From positions 124,001-188,000 of the forward strand of contig NZ_SNXB01000007.1 of the NCBI RefSeq assembly GCF_004362055.1: 64,000 bases of DNA. The letters are read 5' to 3'. Shown in pieces: positions 26,347 through 35,457 of the stretch. This stretch comes from Flavobacterium sp. 245. Lineage in GTDB: Bacteria; Bacteroidota; Bacteroidia; Flavobacteriales; Flavobacteriaceae. Both the position numbers and the translations under genes were made by a program. Numbering within the stretch: position 1 is the stretch's first letter; each line of letters starts with the position of its first letter. Under the pieces are notes generated by a model. That model did no database searches. It was not told the DNA's origin and was given only the letters and a program-made list of their open reading frames with translations.

Positions 26347-27717
26347 TTAATTTTTACTGACAAAATTCACTACATTTTCATGAATTGCTTTCTCTCCTTG
26401 GACATTATCAGCAGTTACATTAGTCAAGAAAATATTTTCTACTGGAAGCTCTTTCTGACCTTGAATTCTAGAAATAAACTTCACATTGGTTGCTTTTATA
26501 TTTTCTAGATGTACATTTTTTATTGGCGTCAAGCGTCTTTCAATCGTTGGGACTAGATCACGCCATTGGTACAAAACATCGGTTTCTATACCTAGAATTC
26601 CCGCGTCAATTTTACCCGATGTAATGTTTGTCATATAAATATTGTTTACAAAACCTCCTCTTCTTTCATTGGTTTTAATGTACAAAAGATGATTTAGTTT
26701 TGCGCCATCAACAACGGTACAGTTATCAATAAACACATTTTCGATGCCGCCCGAAAGTTCACTTCCAATGGCTACTAATTGATGACCATTTTTTACGGTA
26801 CAATTGCGCATTACAATATTTTTTGAAGGTGTGTGTAGGTTCCAAGCATCTATACCACATCCCGATTTAATCGCAATCGCATCATCGCCTTGGTCAAAAA
26901 CACAATTTTCGATCAATACGTTTTGAGACATCTCTGGATCAACACCATCATTATTATGTCCGTGGGCATACACATGAAGGTTTCTGATTACAACATCTTT
27001 TGATAAAAACGGATGAATCGTCCAAAATGGACTGTTCGTTATTTTAACGCCATCCATTAAAACATTTTGGCAACGATTGAACTGAATAAAATGAGGACGT
27101 AAATTTGCCGTATCATTTACCATTTGTCTTTCTTCCACAGGTTTTTTATAGGAAGCCAAATAGTATAATCTCTTCAAACTTTCCATATGCGCTTTTGGAC
27201 GCGCAAACCATTTGGTCCAGACCTCCATTTTTGCTTTTAATTCGCCTTCGCCTGTAATAGCAATATTTTTACATTGATAGGCATAAATCAGCGGTGAATA
27301 ATTGTAACATTCATATCCTTCCCAAGTGGAACGAACGGCAGGCAGATAATCTTTTGGATCTTCAGAAAAAAGCAAAACGGCACCTTTATTCAAATGCAGA
27401 TTTACATTGCTTTTAAAATGAATTTTCTTGGTCAGCCATTCTCCTTCCGGAATCACAACAATTCCTCCGCCAGCTTTATTGGCTTTTGAAATCGCTTTTG
27501 AAATTGCCTCAGATGTTTTGTTTTTATCTCCTTTTACAGCGCCAAAATCTACAATCGAAAATTCTTTACAATTGCTGAAATTCGGGATTTTAATCGCTGG
27601 CATTTCAAAAGGTGCTTTTACGGCAACTTCGTCTAAAGTTACCGAAGATTGATTCTTCTTAAACGATAAAAAAATGATTGAGAGTAAAAGAGTTAAAGAA
27701 AATGCTATTTTTTTCAT
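26347..27717 (-). CDS. Polygalacturonase-like enzyme, GH28 (in lut cluster)
   Basis: 456 residues from ATG 27717 (MKKIAFSLTLLLSIIFLSF signal sequence). A longer frame to 27780 exists but enters the family M repeat, so I reject it. The right-handed beta-helix shows GH28 landmarks: NNDGVDPE near residue 256, QGDDAIAIKSG near 277, GHQ near 312 in place of the usual GHG, and YIKTNERRGG in place of RIK. It should hydrolyse galacturonic-acid-containing chains in the periplasm; the altered GHG suggests a rhamnogalacturonan or exo-type substrate. It separates lutA from lutBC. Confidence 0.87.
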   Translation of the reverse strand: MKKIAFSLTLLLSIIFLSFKKNQSSVTLDEVAVKAPFEMPAIKIPNFSNCKEFSIVDFGAVKGDKNKTSEAISKAISKANKAGGGIVVIPEGEWLTKKIHFKSNVNLHLNKGAVLLFSEDPKDYLPAVRSTWEGYECYNYSPLIYAYQCKNIAITGEGELKAKMEVWTKWFARPKAHMESLKRLYYLASYKKPVEERQMVNDTANLRPHFIQFNRCQNVLMDGVKITNSPFWTIHPFLSKDVVIRNLHVYAHGHNNDGVDPEMSQNVLIENCVFDQGDDAIAIKSGCGIDAWNLHTPSKNIVMRNCTVKNGHQLVAIGSELSGGIENVFIDNCTVVDGAKLNHLLYIKTNERRGGFVNNIYMTNITSGKIDAGILGIETDVLYQWRDLVPTIERRLTPIKNVHLENIKATNVKFISRIQGQKELPVENIFLTNVTADNVQGEKAIHENVVNFVSKN

Positions 27718-27730
27718 GCGGCATATTTTG

Positions 27731-27871
27731 TTTAAACACATAGAGACATAGTTTTTACAGCTTAAAAAAAGGCGTTTCACTTTTTAAAAAAAACATAGCT
27801 ATGTGTAAATGATATAATCGTTTTTTTTATCTTTTTAAACACAATGAAACCTATGTTTCTATGTGTTTAAA
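27731..27871. repeat. MITE-like palindromic element, family M copy 2
   Basis: About 141 bp with TTTAAACACATAGAGACATAG on the left and its near-complement on the right. The interior GGCGTTTCACTT and CATAGCTATGTG are shared with 15693-15835. It begins 2 bases from the lutA stop and lies just before the GH28 start. Confidence 0.85.
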
Positions 27872-27872
27872 A

Positions 27873-28619
27873 TTATTTTTCGCTTGACATTGTATTCAAT
27901 ATTTCAGCAATATGAATGGTTTTTATATTGCTTTTTTGCCTTTTCAGAATTCCTTCTAAATGCATTAAGCATGACATATCGCCACCTGTAATATAATCTA
28001 CATTTTGGTTTTCATGATCTTTGATTCGGTCTTGCCCCATTTTTACAGAAACGGCTTCTTCGGTAACGCAGAAAGTTCCGCCAAAACCACAGCATTCGTC
28101 TTTTCTGGATAAAGAAACCAAATCCAGTCCATTTATTTTATAAAGCAACTGCTGTGGTTTTGAAAAAAAATGTGCGTTTAATTCGGTCATTTGCGAAAGC
28201 TTCAAACCACGCTGACCGTGGCAACTTTGATGCATTCCGACTCTATAGGGAAAGTTTCCTTGTATGTGATCTATTTTCAGAATATCGGTAATAAACTCTG
28301 TCAGTTCAAAGACTTTTTTGCGCATTTCAGTTGCTACAATTTCTAATTTGTCGTCGTGTAAATGCTCTTTTACATGTAAAACACAGCTTCCTGAAGGACA
28401 GACAATGTAGTCAAATCCGGCAAAATTGGAGATAAAATTTGCGTTACAGCCTTTCGTTAAATGTTCATAACCGCTGTTTGCCATTGGCTGGCCACAGCAG
28501 GTCTGACCCATTGGAAAATGAACATCACAACCTAATTTTTGCAAAAGTTCATAGGTTGCTATTCCAACTTTTGGGTAAAACTGATCGACATAACACGGTA
28601 TAAAAAGTCCAATTTTCAT
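27873..28619 (-). CDS. lutA: Lactate utilization protein A (cysteine-rich CCG domains)
   Basis: 248 residues with two CCG domains: TCCGQPMANSGY near residue 41 and ECCGFGGTFC near 176. Each binds iron-sulfur or heterodisulfide-type centres in this family. Cytoplasmic component of LutABC. It lies downstream of rhamnulokinase with a 230-bp spacer that holds a repeat, and upstream of GH28 and lutBC, so the lut genes are split but in one direction. Confidence 0.92.
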   Translation of the reverse strand: MKIGLFIPCYVDQFYPKVGIATYELLQKLGCDVHFPMGQTCCGQPMANSGYEHLTKGCNANFISNFAGFDYIVCPSGSCVLHVKEHLHDDKLEIVATEMRKKVFELTEFITDILKIDHIQGNFPYRVGMHQSCHGQRGLKLSQMTELNAHFFSKPQQLLYKINGLDLVSLSRKDECCGFGGTFCVTEEAVSVKMGQDRIKDHENQNVDYITGGDMSCLMHLEGILKRQKSNIKTIHIAEILNTMSSEK

Positions 28620-28685
28620 TTTTTATTATTTTATTCTATTCTGTATAACAACCAAAATCACAAAGTTTTTTAATTTATCCTTGAC

Positions 28686-28775
28686 TTTTTAATCTCGCAA
28701 AGTCGCAAAGTCACAAAGATTTTTCTTTTTTAAGTCTTTTTAATAGAACTTCGCGACTTGCGTCTTTGCGAGCAA
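28686..28775. repeat. Dispersed inverted-repeat element, family R copy 1
   Basis: TTAATCTCGCAAAGTCGCAAAG on one side (from 28689) and CGTCTTTGCGAG on the other, in the lutA/rhamnulokinase spacer. Relatives at 38646-38720 and 61640-61822. Confidence 0.75.
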
Positions 28776-28849
28776 ATTTTCGTTGCTGAATAAAAAAACT
28801 TAAAAATGTAATCTCGTACGTATACCAGATTAATCTTTATCAATAAATT

Positions 28850-30211
28850 CTAATGCTTATAAAACTTCAAATCGATTAAATCATTCTGAATTGGTTTTGG
28901 ATTCCAGTTTTCGTGAATTGCAAGCGCTGCGCCTAATGCACTCGCCTGCGCCATCGATGCCGCATATACTTCAATATCAGGATAAGCTTCTGCCAGCAGA
29001 TTCATAAAAATGGAATTTTTACTGAAACCTCCATCAACAAAAATTTTCTTGACAGGGCTATTGTGTATCACTAAGTTAGTCGAAAAAACCTGTTGTTCAA
29101 CAAGATCGAGCATCAATTGATGATAGGCCGTTTCATAATCCTTAAATAAGGAAAGATCTCTTTTTTGAAAAGGACATTCTTTTAGAATATCAAAATCATA
29201 TTTCTTTGGATAAATAATCTGAAAATTGAGTGATCGTAAAGTCGCTACAATCTTTTTGTCAAAATAAACATCTTTAAAAGTGTCAAACGGAACATTAAAA
29301 TGCGCAGCTAATCTTTTTGCCTGCACTTCATGTTCGTTGCCCGAAAATAATCGTGCGGCTTTTACTGGTTTTTCAGTGTATTGCATATAGCATAAACAAT
29401 CCTGCTTCAGTTCGTCAAAAGTCAAAGGCTTATTATTGAAAGGATTTAGTGAAATACTCCAAGTTCCGGTCGATAATAAAACGAAAGGTTCCGTAAAATT
29501 AATCGTGTACGGAATTATTGCCGATGAACTGTCATGAAGACCAACTCCAATGGCTAAATCACCTTCTTTTTTCAAGACATCTTTTCCGTAATGCAAAGGC
29601 GGAATTTTAGCTGAAATACCTTCATTTTTAAGCCATTTGTGGTACTTCATCTTTTTAAAATTCCAAAGATTAGTATGACACCCAATGCTTGTAATATCGG
29701 CGAAAGCCTCATTTGTCAGAAGAAAACTTAAATATTGGGGCAAATGAAGACAATATTTTACTTTTTCAAAAAGCGCTGGTTTTTCTTCTTTAAGTCTGTA
29801 AATCTGCATTCCTGAATTCAGGCTTCCTAAAACCGGTGAAGCCGTTTTGACTGCAAATTTCTCTTCACCTTTATAGGTACTGTAAAACCCTTTTTTTAAT
29901 TCCTCTGGATAATCTTTCAAATAATTATACAGAGGAGTTAAAACTTTTCCGTTTTCGTCAATATACACAAAACTAGCGCCGTATGTACTAAAATTGATTG
30001 CTTTTAAAACATAGTTGGTCAGTTCTTTTATTTCTGATAATCGGTCGAGTATCCAGTTTTTTAGAACATCAATATCTTCACAGGGAAAACCATCTTCATC
30101 TGTGGTTTCATCAAGATTTACTGATTTTTCCCAAACAATCTTATAATTTTCATCAAATAAAAAAACCTTTTTGTTTGTTTTACCAATATCAAAAATTGCA
30201 ACTACATTCAT
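28850..30211 (-). CDS. rhaB: Rhamnulokinase-like FGGY carbohydrate kinase
   Basis: 453 residues with the FGGY layout: N-terminal ATPase fold (FDIGKTNKKVFLFD near residue 8), the second lobe with STGTWSISLNPF near 250, and the C-terminal ATP-site signature KKIFVDGGFSKNSIFMNLLA near 390. It phosphorylates L-rhamnulose to rhamnulose-1-phosphate, a role supported by the adjacent isomerase and aldolase genes. L-fuculokinase activity is possible on sequence alone. Cytoplasmic. Spacer to the isomerase gene is 163 bp and contains paired heptamer arrays. Confidence 0.85.
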   Translation of the reverse strand: MNVVAIFDIGKTNKKVFLFDENYKIVWEKSVNLDETTDEDGFPCEDIDVLKNWILDRLSEIKELTNYVLKAINFSTYGASFVYIDENGKVLTPLYNYLKDYPEELKKGFYSTYKGEEKFAVKTASPVLGSLNSGMQIYRLKEEKPALFEKVKYCLHLPQYLSFLLTNEAFADITSIGCHTNLWNFKKMKYHKWLKNEGISAKIPPLHYGKDVLKKEGDLAIGVGLHDSSSAIIPYTINFTEPFVLLSTGTWSISLNPFNNKPLTFDELKQDCLCYMQYTEKPVKAARLFSGNEHEVQAKRLAAHFNVPFDTFKDVYFDKKIVATLRSLNFQIIYPKKYDFDILKECPFQKRDLSLFKDYETAYHQLMLDLVEQQVFSTNLVIHNSPVKKIFVDGGFSKNSIFMNLLAEAYPDIEVYAASMAQASALGAALAIHENWNPKPIQNDLIDLKFYKH

Positions 30212-30220
30212 TTTTTTTAA

Positions 30221-30371
30221 TTATAAATTATGAATTATGAGTTATGAGTTATGCTTTTTGTTCGAAAAATTCATGGGTTGTTAAGCGAAGTCTTTTTTAT
30301 TTTTTTAATCAACGAAGTGATATTAAAAACAATAGTTTTTCAACTTATAACTCATAATTCATAACTCATAA
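30221..30371. repeat. Two complementary heptamer arrays between rhaI and rhaB
   Basis: TTATAAA, TTATGAA, TTATGAG, TTATGAG at 30221-30248 and CTTATAA, CTCATAA, TTCATAA, CTCATAA at 30344-30371, facing each other across about 95 bases. The right array ends 4 bases from the rhaI stop (30375). A related pair is at 54248-54311. Confidence 0.8.
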
Positions 30372-30374
30372 TTA

Positions 30375-31649
30375 TTACAATCCTGTTGCCATTGTTTTTA
30401 ATCCTCTTTCACCAATCAAATTACTTCTAACAGCAAGATTACGGTACAATTCAACTGGATTTAAAGCTGCTCCTGAACGCAAACGAGCTTCTGCAACTAA
30501 TGCACGAACATCTGTACGGAAAGCATTTTGAAGAATTTCCTGTGCTTTAACTACATCATTCTCTTCCTGAGCCTGCTCTAAAGCTTTTCTGTCAACAGAA
30601 AGTGCCTGTGCATAAGCAATCATAATCGCTTCAACAGATTGTAATAAATCTTCTAAAGGGTCTTTAATATTGTGAGAAGCATCGATCATCCAGCCTAAAT
30701 CTTTTGCATGATTCATGCCTCTTGCGTCCATTCCTTCAACTAATTCATTGAAAATCAAGAATAATTGATAAGGTTTCAAAGCTCCAGCAGTTAAATCATC
30801 GTCTCCGTATTTTGAATCGTTAAAGTGGAAACCACCTAATTTATTGTCCATAAGCAAAATAGAAACAATTTGCTCAATATTTGCATTTGGCAAATGATGA
30901 CCTAAATCAACAAGCGTTTTTGCTTTGTCTCCTAATTTTTGAACGTATGAATATGACTGTCCCCAATCGGCCACAGTTGTGGAGTAGAAATTTGGTTCAG
31001 CACATTTGTATTCTAAAAATAATTTCCAGTTTGAAGGCAATGCATCGTAGATTTCCTCTAAACTTTCTAATGTATTTTGGTAAGCTTTGCGGAAGTTTAA
31101 TTGTCCAGGAAAATTAGATCCATCAGCTAACCAAACTGTTAATGAATCAGATCCTAATTCAATTCCGTGTTTAATAACCTCGATATTGTGCGCAATTGCT
31201 TGTTTACGAACTGCTTTGTTTACGTTTTGCAATGAACCGTATCTGTAAGTATGTTCTGCACTTGCCTGATCTTGAAACGTGTTCGAATTCATGGCATCAA
31301 ACTTTAATCCGTGCTGCGCTGCAAGCGTTTTGATTGCGTTATAATCTGTTGGTATATCCCACGGAATATGAAGCGAAATCGCGCCAGAAGCATTGTTTAA
31401 TTTATGAAGCAAACCTACATCTTCAATTTTTTCTTCTAATGAACGAGGTTCTCCTCCACCTGCAAAACGTCCAAATCTAGTTCCTCCAGTTCCTAAAGCC
31501 CAAGAAGGAATTGCGATTTGAAAATCAATTAATTTTTGAATAATCGATTCTGCATTTTCTATTTCTGATGCTGTAAAAGCAAATTTGTTTTGATGTTTTT
31601 TCAGCAATCCCTCGTTATGAGATGCAATATTGTTTGATTCAATTAACAT
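30375..31649 (-). CDS. rhaI: L-rhamnose isomerase, RhaI type
   Basis: 424 residues. TIM-barrel sugar isomerase of the Pseudomonas stutzeri-like RhaI group rather than the E. coli RhaA group. Landmarks: FGRFAGGGEPRSLEEK near residue 60, SLHIPWDIPTDY near 95, LVDLGHHLPNANIEQI near 240, and the metal-site segment GGFHFNDSKYGDDDLTAG near 270. Converts L-rhamnose to L-rhamnulose in the cytoplasm with a divalent metal. A terminator separates it from the aldolase gene upstream, so it may have separate or attenuated expression. Confidence 0.92.
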   Translation of the reverse strand: MLIESNNIASHNEGLLKKHQNKFAFTASEIENAESIIQKLIDFQIAIPSWALGTGGTRFGRFAGGGEPRSLEEKIEDVGLLHKLNNASGAISLHIPWDIPTDYNAIKTLAAQHGLKFDAMNSNTFQDQASAEHTYRYGSLQNVNKAVRKQAIAHNIEVIKHGIELGSDSLTVWLADGSNFPGQLNFRKAYQNTLESLEEIYDALPSNWKLFLEYKCAEPNFYSTTVADWGQSYSYVQKLGDKAKTLVDLGHHLPNANIEQIVSILLMDNKLGGFHFNDSKYGDDDLTAGALKPYQLFLIFNELVEGMDARGMNHAKDLGWMIDASHNIKDPLEDLLQSVEAIMIAYAQALSVDRKALEQAQEENDVVKAQEILQNAFRTDVRALVAEARLRSGAALNPVELYRNLAVRSNLIGERGLKTMATGL

Positions 31650-31749
31650 AGCATTTTATTTTAATAGCGCACAATGTAACACATTATATCGATTGCGCTC
31701 TTGGTTAATCTTAATTATTTTATTGCGTTTTTTTTAATTCTTAAATTTT

Positions 31750-31788
31750 AAAAAAATCTAACGTTCGAAAATTCCCGAACGTTAGATT
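31750..31788 (-). terminator. Intrinsic terminator between aldolase/dehydrogenase and rhaI
   Basis: AATCTAACGTTCG (31755-31767) pairs perfectly with CGAACGTTAGATT (31776-31788). On the minus strand the stem is followed by a run of T. It lies 43 bases after the aldolase gene stop and about 100 bases before rhaI, so it could terminate or attenuate within the rhamnose cluster. Confidence 0.85.
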
Positions 31789-31831
31789 ACAAAAAACCAC
31801 CTTTGTTTTAAACTTAAAAAAACTAAACAAT

Positions 31832-33973
31832 CTATCTGTAAAAGCCCATTCCTACACCACCATCAACGTTTAGAGCATTTCCTGTAGATTTACCTAATAA
31901 ACCACCAACGAAAGCAAAACACGCATTTGCGATATCATCTGGCAATATAATTTCATTTAATAATGTACGTTTTGCATAGTAAGCAGGCAGTTCCTCAACT
32001 GTTATCCCGTATGCTTTTGCACGTCCTTCTGCCCATCCGCCAGACCAGATATTTGAATCTGAAATTACAGCATCAGGATTTACTGTGTTTACACGAATTT
32101 TATCAGCCCCAAGTTCTGCAGCCATTAAACGTGTTAAATGCGCCTGAGCTGCTTTTGCTGAACCGTATCCAGGATTATTTGGACCCGCTACCACTGCATT
32201 TTTAGAAACAATGTTTACGATGTCTCCACCAAAACCTTGTTTGCGCATTACTTCGATTCCAGCTTTAGAAACAATAAATTGTCCTTTTACCAAGATATCA
32301 TACAATCTGTCCCACTCTTCTAAAGTGTGTTCTGCAATAGATTTAGAAATACTGATTCCGGCATTGTTTACCACAATATCGGCACCTCCAAAAGCTAGAG
32401 AAGCCTCATCGAATGCTTTTTCAGTACTGTCAGGATCTGTAACATTCAATAAAGTACTTGAAACAGCATCTTTACCAAACAACTTTACAAACTCAGCCTT
32501 AGCCGATTCTAAGCGCTCTTCATTAATATCATTGATTACCACACAAGCACCTTCCTGCGCAAATTTCTTAGCGATAGCTTTACCAATTCCGCCAGCAGAA
32601 CCTGTAATTACAGCAACTCTTCCTGACAATGCTTTTGGTTTTGGCATACGTTGTAATTTTGCTTCTTCCAATAACCAATATTCAATATCAAATGCTTCTT
32701 GGTGCGGTAATGAAGTATATTCTGAAACTGCTTCAGCACCTTTCATTACGTTTACAGCATTGATATAATATTCTGACGCCAAACGCGCCATTGTTTTATC
32801 TTTTGCAAAAGTGAACATACCAACTCCAGGATATAAAATCACAACCGGATTTGGGTCACGCATTGCAGGTGAATTTGATTTTTTGCATGCATTGTAATAC
32901 TCTTTGTACATTGCACGATACGCTTCAAATGCCGGTGTTAGTTTTGCTTTAATTGCATCAACATCAGACAAATCTTCGTTTGGATCTAATTCTAAAACCA
33001 GCGGACTGATTTTAGTTCTTAAAAAGTGATCCGGGCAAGAAGTTCCAAGCGGTGCTAATTTTGAAAGATCATTAGAATTAATGAATTCTAAAACTCTTGC
33101 ATCATCTGTATAATGTCCAATCATTTGACGCTCTGACGAACAGAAACCTCTTAAAATTGGCGCTACTTTTGCTGCTTTTAATTTACGATCCGCTTCTGGA
33201 AGACTTTCAATTTTTTTGCCTCCAAAAACGGGACGTTTTTTGCCGTAATTGCTTTCAAGATAATCAGCGCATTTCTCGATTACTTCCAGCGTATTAATAT
33301 AACTTTCGTATGCAGTATCACCCCAAGTAAATAAACCATGAGATCCTAGCATAATACCGCGAAGTTTTTTTCCTTTTTTCTCAGCTTCTTCCAAACAGCT
33401 TCTTAATTGAAGTCCAAGGTCAAAACCTGGGCGCTGCCAGCCAACCCAGCCTATTTCGCCATCAAATAATTCTTCTGTAATTTTTGCTCCGTCTTTCGCA
33501 GCAGCGATTGCAATTGCAGCATCTGGGTGCAAGTGGTCAATATGCTTGAAAGGCAAGAAACCATGTAAAGGCGTATCAATAGAAGGCGCTTTTGAAGCTA
33601 AATCAAAAATACAGTGATTGAATAATTCTACCATTTCATCTTCAAACTCAATACCTCTGTAGACATTTTCAAGATTGCGCAATCTGTCTAAATAAAGTGC
33701 TGCACAGCCTGATTTTGTTAATGTCCCGATATCTCCACCAGAACCTTTAATCCACATTACTTCAGAGCTTTCGCCTGTTAATGGATCTTTATCTGTTATT
33801 TTTACAGAAGTGTTTCCTCCTCCGTAGTTTGTCAATCTTAAATCGGCTCCTAATAAATTAGAGCGATAAATAAAAAGCGCTACTTCATCACCTGCCAATG
33901 CTGCCGCTTTAGCGTCATCCCAAAGATAGCTTACATGCTTAAAATTCATATTATTTGTATTTATATTCGACAT
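31832..33973 (-). CDS. Bifunctional rhamnulose-1-phosphate aldolase / lactaldehyde dehydrogenase
   Basis: 713 residues in two parts. Residues about 25-420 are a class II aldolase/adducin domain (HPDAAIAIA near 144, GSHGLFTWG near 212). Residues about 445-713 are a short-chain dehydrogenase with the nucleotide motif TGSAGGIGKA near 461 and the active-site YGSAK near 601. This matches the RhaEW-type fusion: rhamnulose-1-phosphate is split to DHAP and L-lactaldehyde, which the second half oxidises to L-lactate with NAD. The product links directly to lutABC. Located 26 bases after rhaT, so co-transcribed with it. Start: first ATG of the frame at 33973; ATG at residue 9 is an alternative. Confidence 0.93.
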   Translation of the reverse strand: MSNINTNNMNFKHVSYLWDDAKAAALAGDEVALFIYRSNLLGADLRLTNYGGGNTSVKITDKDPLTGESSEVMWIKGSGGDIGTLTKSGCAALYLDRLRNLENVYRGIEFEDEMVELFNHCIFDLASKAPSIDTPLHGFLPFKHIDHLHPDAAIAIAAAKDGAKITEELFDGEIGWVGWQRPGFDLGLQLRSCLEEAEKKGKKLRGIMLGSHGLFTWGDTAYESYINTLEVIEKCADYLESNYGKKRPVFGGKKIESLPEADRKLKAAKVAPILRGFCSSERQMIGHYTDDARVLEFINSNDLSKLAPLGTSCPDHFLRTKISPLVLELDPNEDLSDVDAIKAKLTPAFEAYRAMYKEYYNACKKSNSPAMRDPNPVVILYPGVGMFTFAKDKTMARLASEYYINAVNVMKGAEAVSEYTSLPHQEAFDIEYWLLEEAKLQRMPKPKALSGRVAVITGSAGGIGKAIAKKFAQEGACVVINDINEERLESAKAEFVKLFGKDAVSSTLLNVTDPDSTEKAFDEASLAFGGADIVVNNAGISISKSIAEHTLEEWDRLYDILVKGQFIVSKAGIEVMRKQGFGGDIVNIVSKNAVVAGPNNPGYGSAKAAQAHLTRLMAAELGADKIRVNTVNPDAVISDSNIWSGGWAEGRAKAYGITVEELPAYYAKRTLLNEIILPDDIANACFAFVGGLLGKSTGNALNVDGGVGMGFYR

Positions 33974-33999
33974 TTGGTTGTTTTGATTTTAGTTTATAT

Positions 34000-35070
34000 T
34001 TATAATGAATTACCAATTCCGACTACAACAATCGAAAGCATGATTAATCCAATTCCCCACATAAAAGTTCTCATTGTCTTTTTAGAAACTCCTGTCCATT
34101 CTTTCAGATAAAATCCCCAGAAGTTGGCTGTCAAAATGATGGTCGACATGTGCAAAATCCAAGAACTTGCACCATTGCCTAATTTGCTTTCCCCCATACC
34201 ATAAAAGAAAAACTGCAAAAACCACATTGTTCCTGCAATTGCTGAGAACAAGATATTTTTTGAAATTGGTGTTTTGGTATCAGTATAATTGCTAAAGGTT
34301 TTATTTTTGAAATTCAGATAAATACACCATATAAAGTTAGTTGTCAAGCCACCCCAAAGGATAATGATATAACTTACATTATTTTGGAATAAAAACTCGC
34401 CTTGATTTGGATTTGCTAATTTCCAAGCCTCATTGGCAACATCAGCCATTGGTTTTGCGGCTTCAATTCCGAAGTTGAAAAACGAACTTAAAATACCAGA
34501 AACTATGGCAATAATAAGTCCTTTTACCAGACTAAAATCTTTGTCTTTATCTTCATGGCCTGTTGCAAAATCCTTTTCTTTAAGCATTCCTGCTTTTCCC
34601 AAAATTGCAATACCTATAATACATATTAATACTCCAGCCAAAACCATTTGTCCGCCTGAATTCGCAAACATATCACTGATTGATTCTTTACCTTCTACGG
34701 CATTGAAATGATAATAGATTGGTGGAATCAAAGCACCGAAAGCAGAACAGAAACCTAAAGTAATCGAGTTTCCTAATGACATTCCTAAATAACGAACTCC
34801 AAGACCATAAGTAAGTCCTCCTACTCCCCAAATCAATCCCATTACAAATGCTAATGCTTTAACTGATGGAGCAGCCGCCGCGATAATTTCAGTAAAATTT
34901 GGAATAGTTAAATAAGCAGCAATTGGCGGTACAATAAGCCAAGAGAAAAAACCTCCTATAAGCCAGTAGCTTTCCCAAGCCCAATTTTTTACTTTCTTAA
35001 AAGGCATATAAAAACTGCCCGAAGAGAAACCTCCAATGGAGTGAAAAATAATACCGAGTAATGATTCCAT
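34000..35070 (-). CDS. rhaT: L-rhamnose/proton symporter RhaT
   Basis: 356 residues with about ten transmembrane helices. The opening FHSIGGFSSGSFYMPFKKVK and the segment GVGGLTYGLGVRYLGMSLG are typical of RhaT. Imports L-rhamnose with H+ across the inner membrane. First gene of the catabolic cluster, divergent from a GntR-type regulator across a 387-bp region rich in inverted repeats. Confidence 0.95.
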   Translation of the reverse strand: MESLLGIIFHSIGGFSSGSFYMPFKKVKNWAWESYWLIGGFFSWLIVPPIAAYLTIPNFTEIIAAAAPSVKALAFVMGLIWGVGGLTYGLGVRYLGMSLGNSITLGFCSAFGALIPPIYYHFNAVEGKESISDMFANSGGQMVLAGVLICIIGIAILGKAGMLKEKDFATGHEDKDKDFSLVKGLIIAIVSGILSSFFNFGIEAAKPMADVANEAWKLANPNQGEFLFQNNVSYIIILWGGLTTNFIWCIYLNFKNKTFSNYTDTKTPISKNILFSAIAGTMWFLQFFFYGMGESKLGNGASSWILHMSTIILTANFWGFYLKEWTGVSKKTMRTFMWGIGLIMLSIVVVGIGNSL

Positions 35071-35457
35071 TTAATAATTTTAGTTTGTGGTTATTGATAG
35101 TTAATCTGGTTTTGTAAAATAAGAGAATGTAAAAAAGAAAACTGTCCTGTACTATCCTTTATGATTTTAGGTTTTATGTTAAAACCAAAGAATATTGCGA
35201 AGAAGAATGGTTTTTAAGTAGAAAAATAAATTTAAAATTTCTATTTTAGCAATCGATTTCGTAATTATTATATCATCAATTTGTAATAATTACGTAAATC
35301 TCCAAAAACATAAAATTAGCCTTATTTAATTTGAGATATTTTGTGAGAAAAGTAGCAATTACGGCACTTTGTCAGGTTTTAAGTAAAGCTTTATATCCAA
35401 ATTTTAATTCAGAATTATGCTTGTAATTTTTTCAGCATAATTTTCAATACCTGCAAA
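35071..35457. promoter_or_regulatory. Divergent rhaT / gntR control region
   Basis: 387 bp without a gene. It contains (1) TCCTGTACTATCC at 35145-35157, near rhaT, whose core GTACAGGA (on the complement) recurs twice at 48035-48118; (2) a perfect 11-bp inverted repeat, CGTAATTATTA at 35260-35270 and TAATAATTACG at 35284-35294; (3) AATTATGCT at 35413-35421 with AGCATAATT at 35434-35442, just before the regulator start. These are candidate binding sites for the GntR protein; which one is used cannot be told. Confidence 0.6.

Noticed and set aside
27718..27780. 21-residue N-terminal extension of the GH28 in the lut cluster
   Set aside because: It is encoded by the end of the family M repeat; the internal ATG at 27717 gives a normal signal peptide.
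32211..32768. 185-residue plus-strand ORF opposite the aldolase/dehydrogenase
   Set aside because: It lies entirely antisense to a strongly conserved two-domain enzyme and has no recognisable domain; it is a codon-bias shadow.
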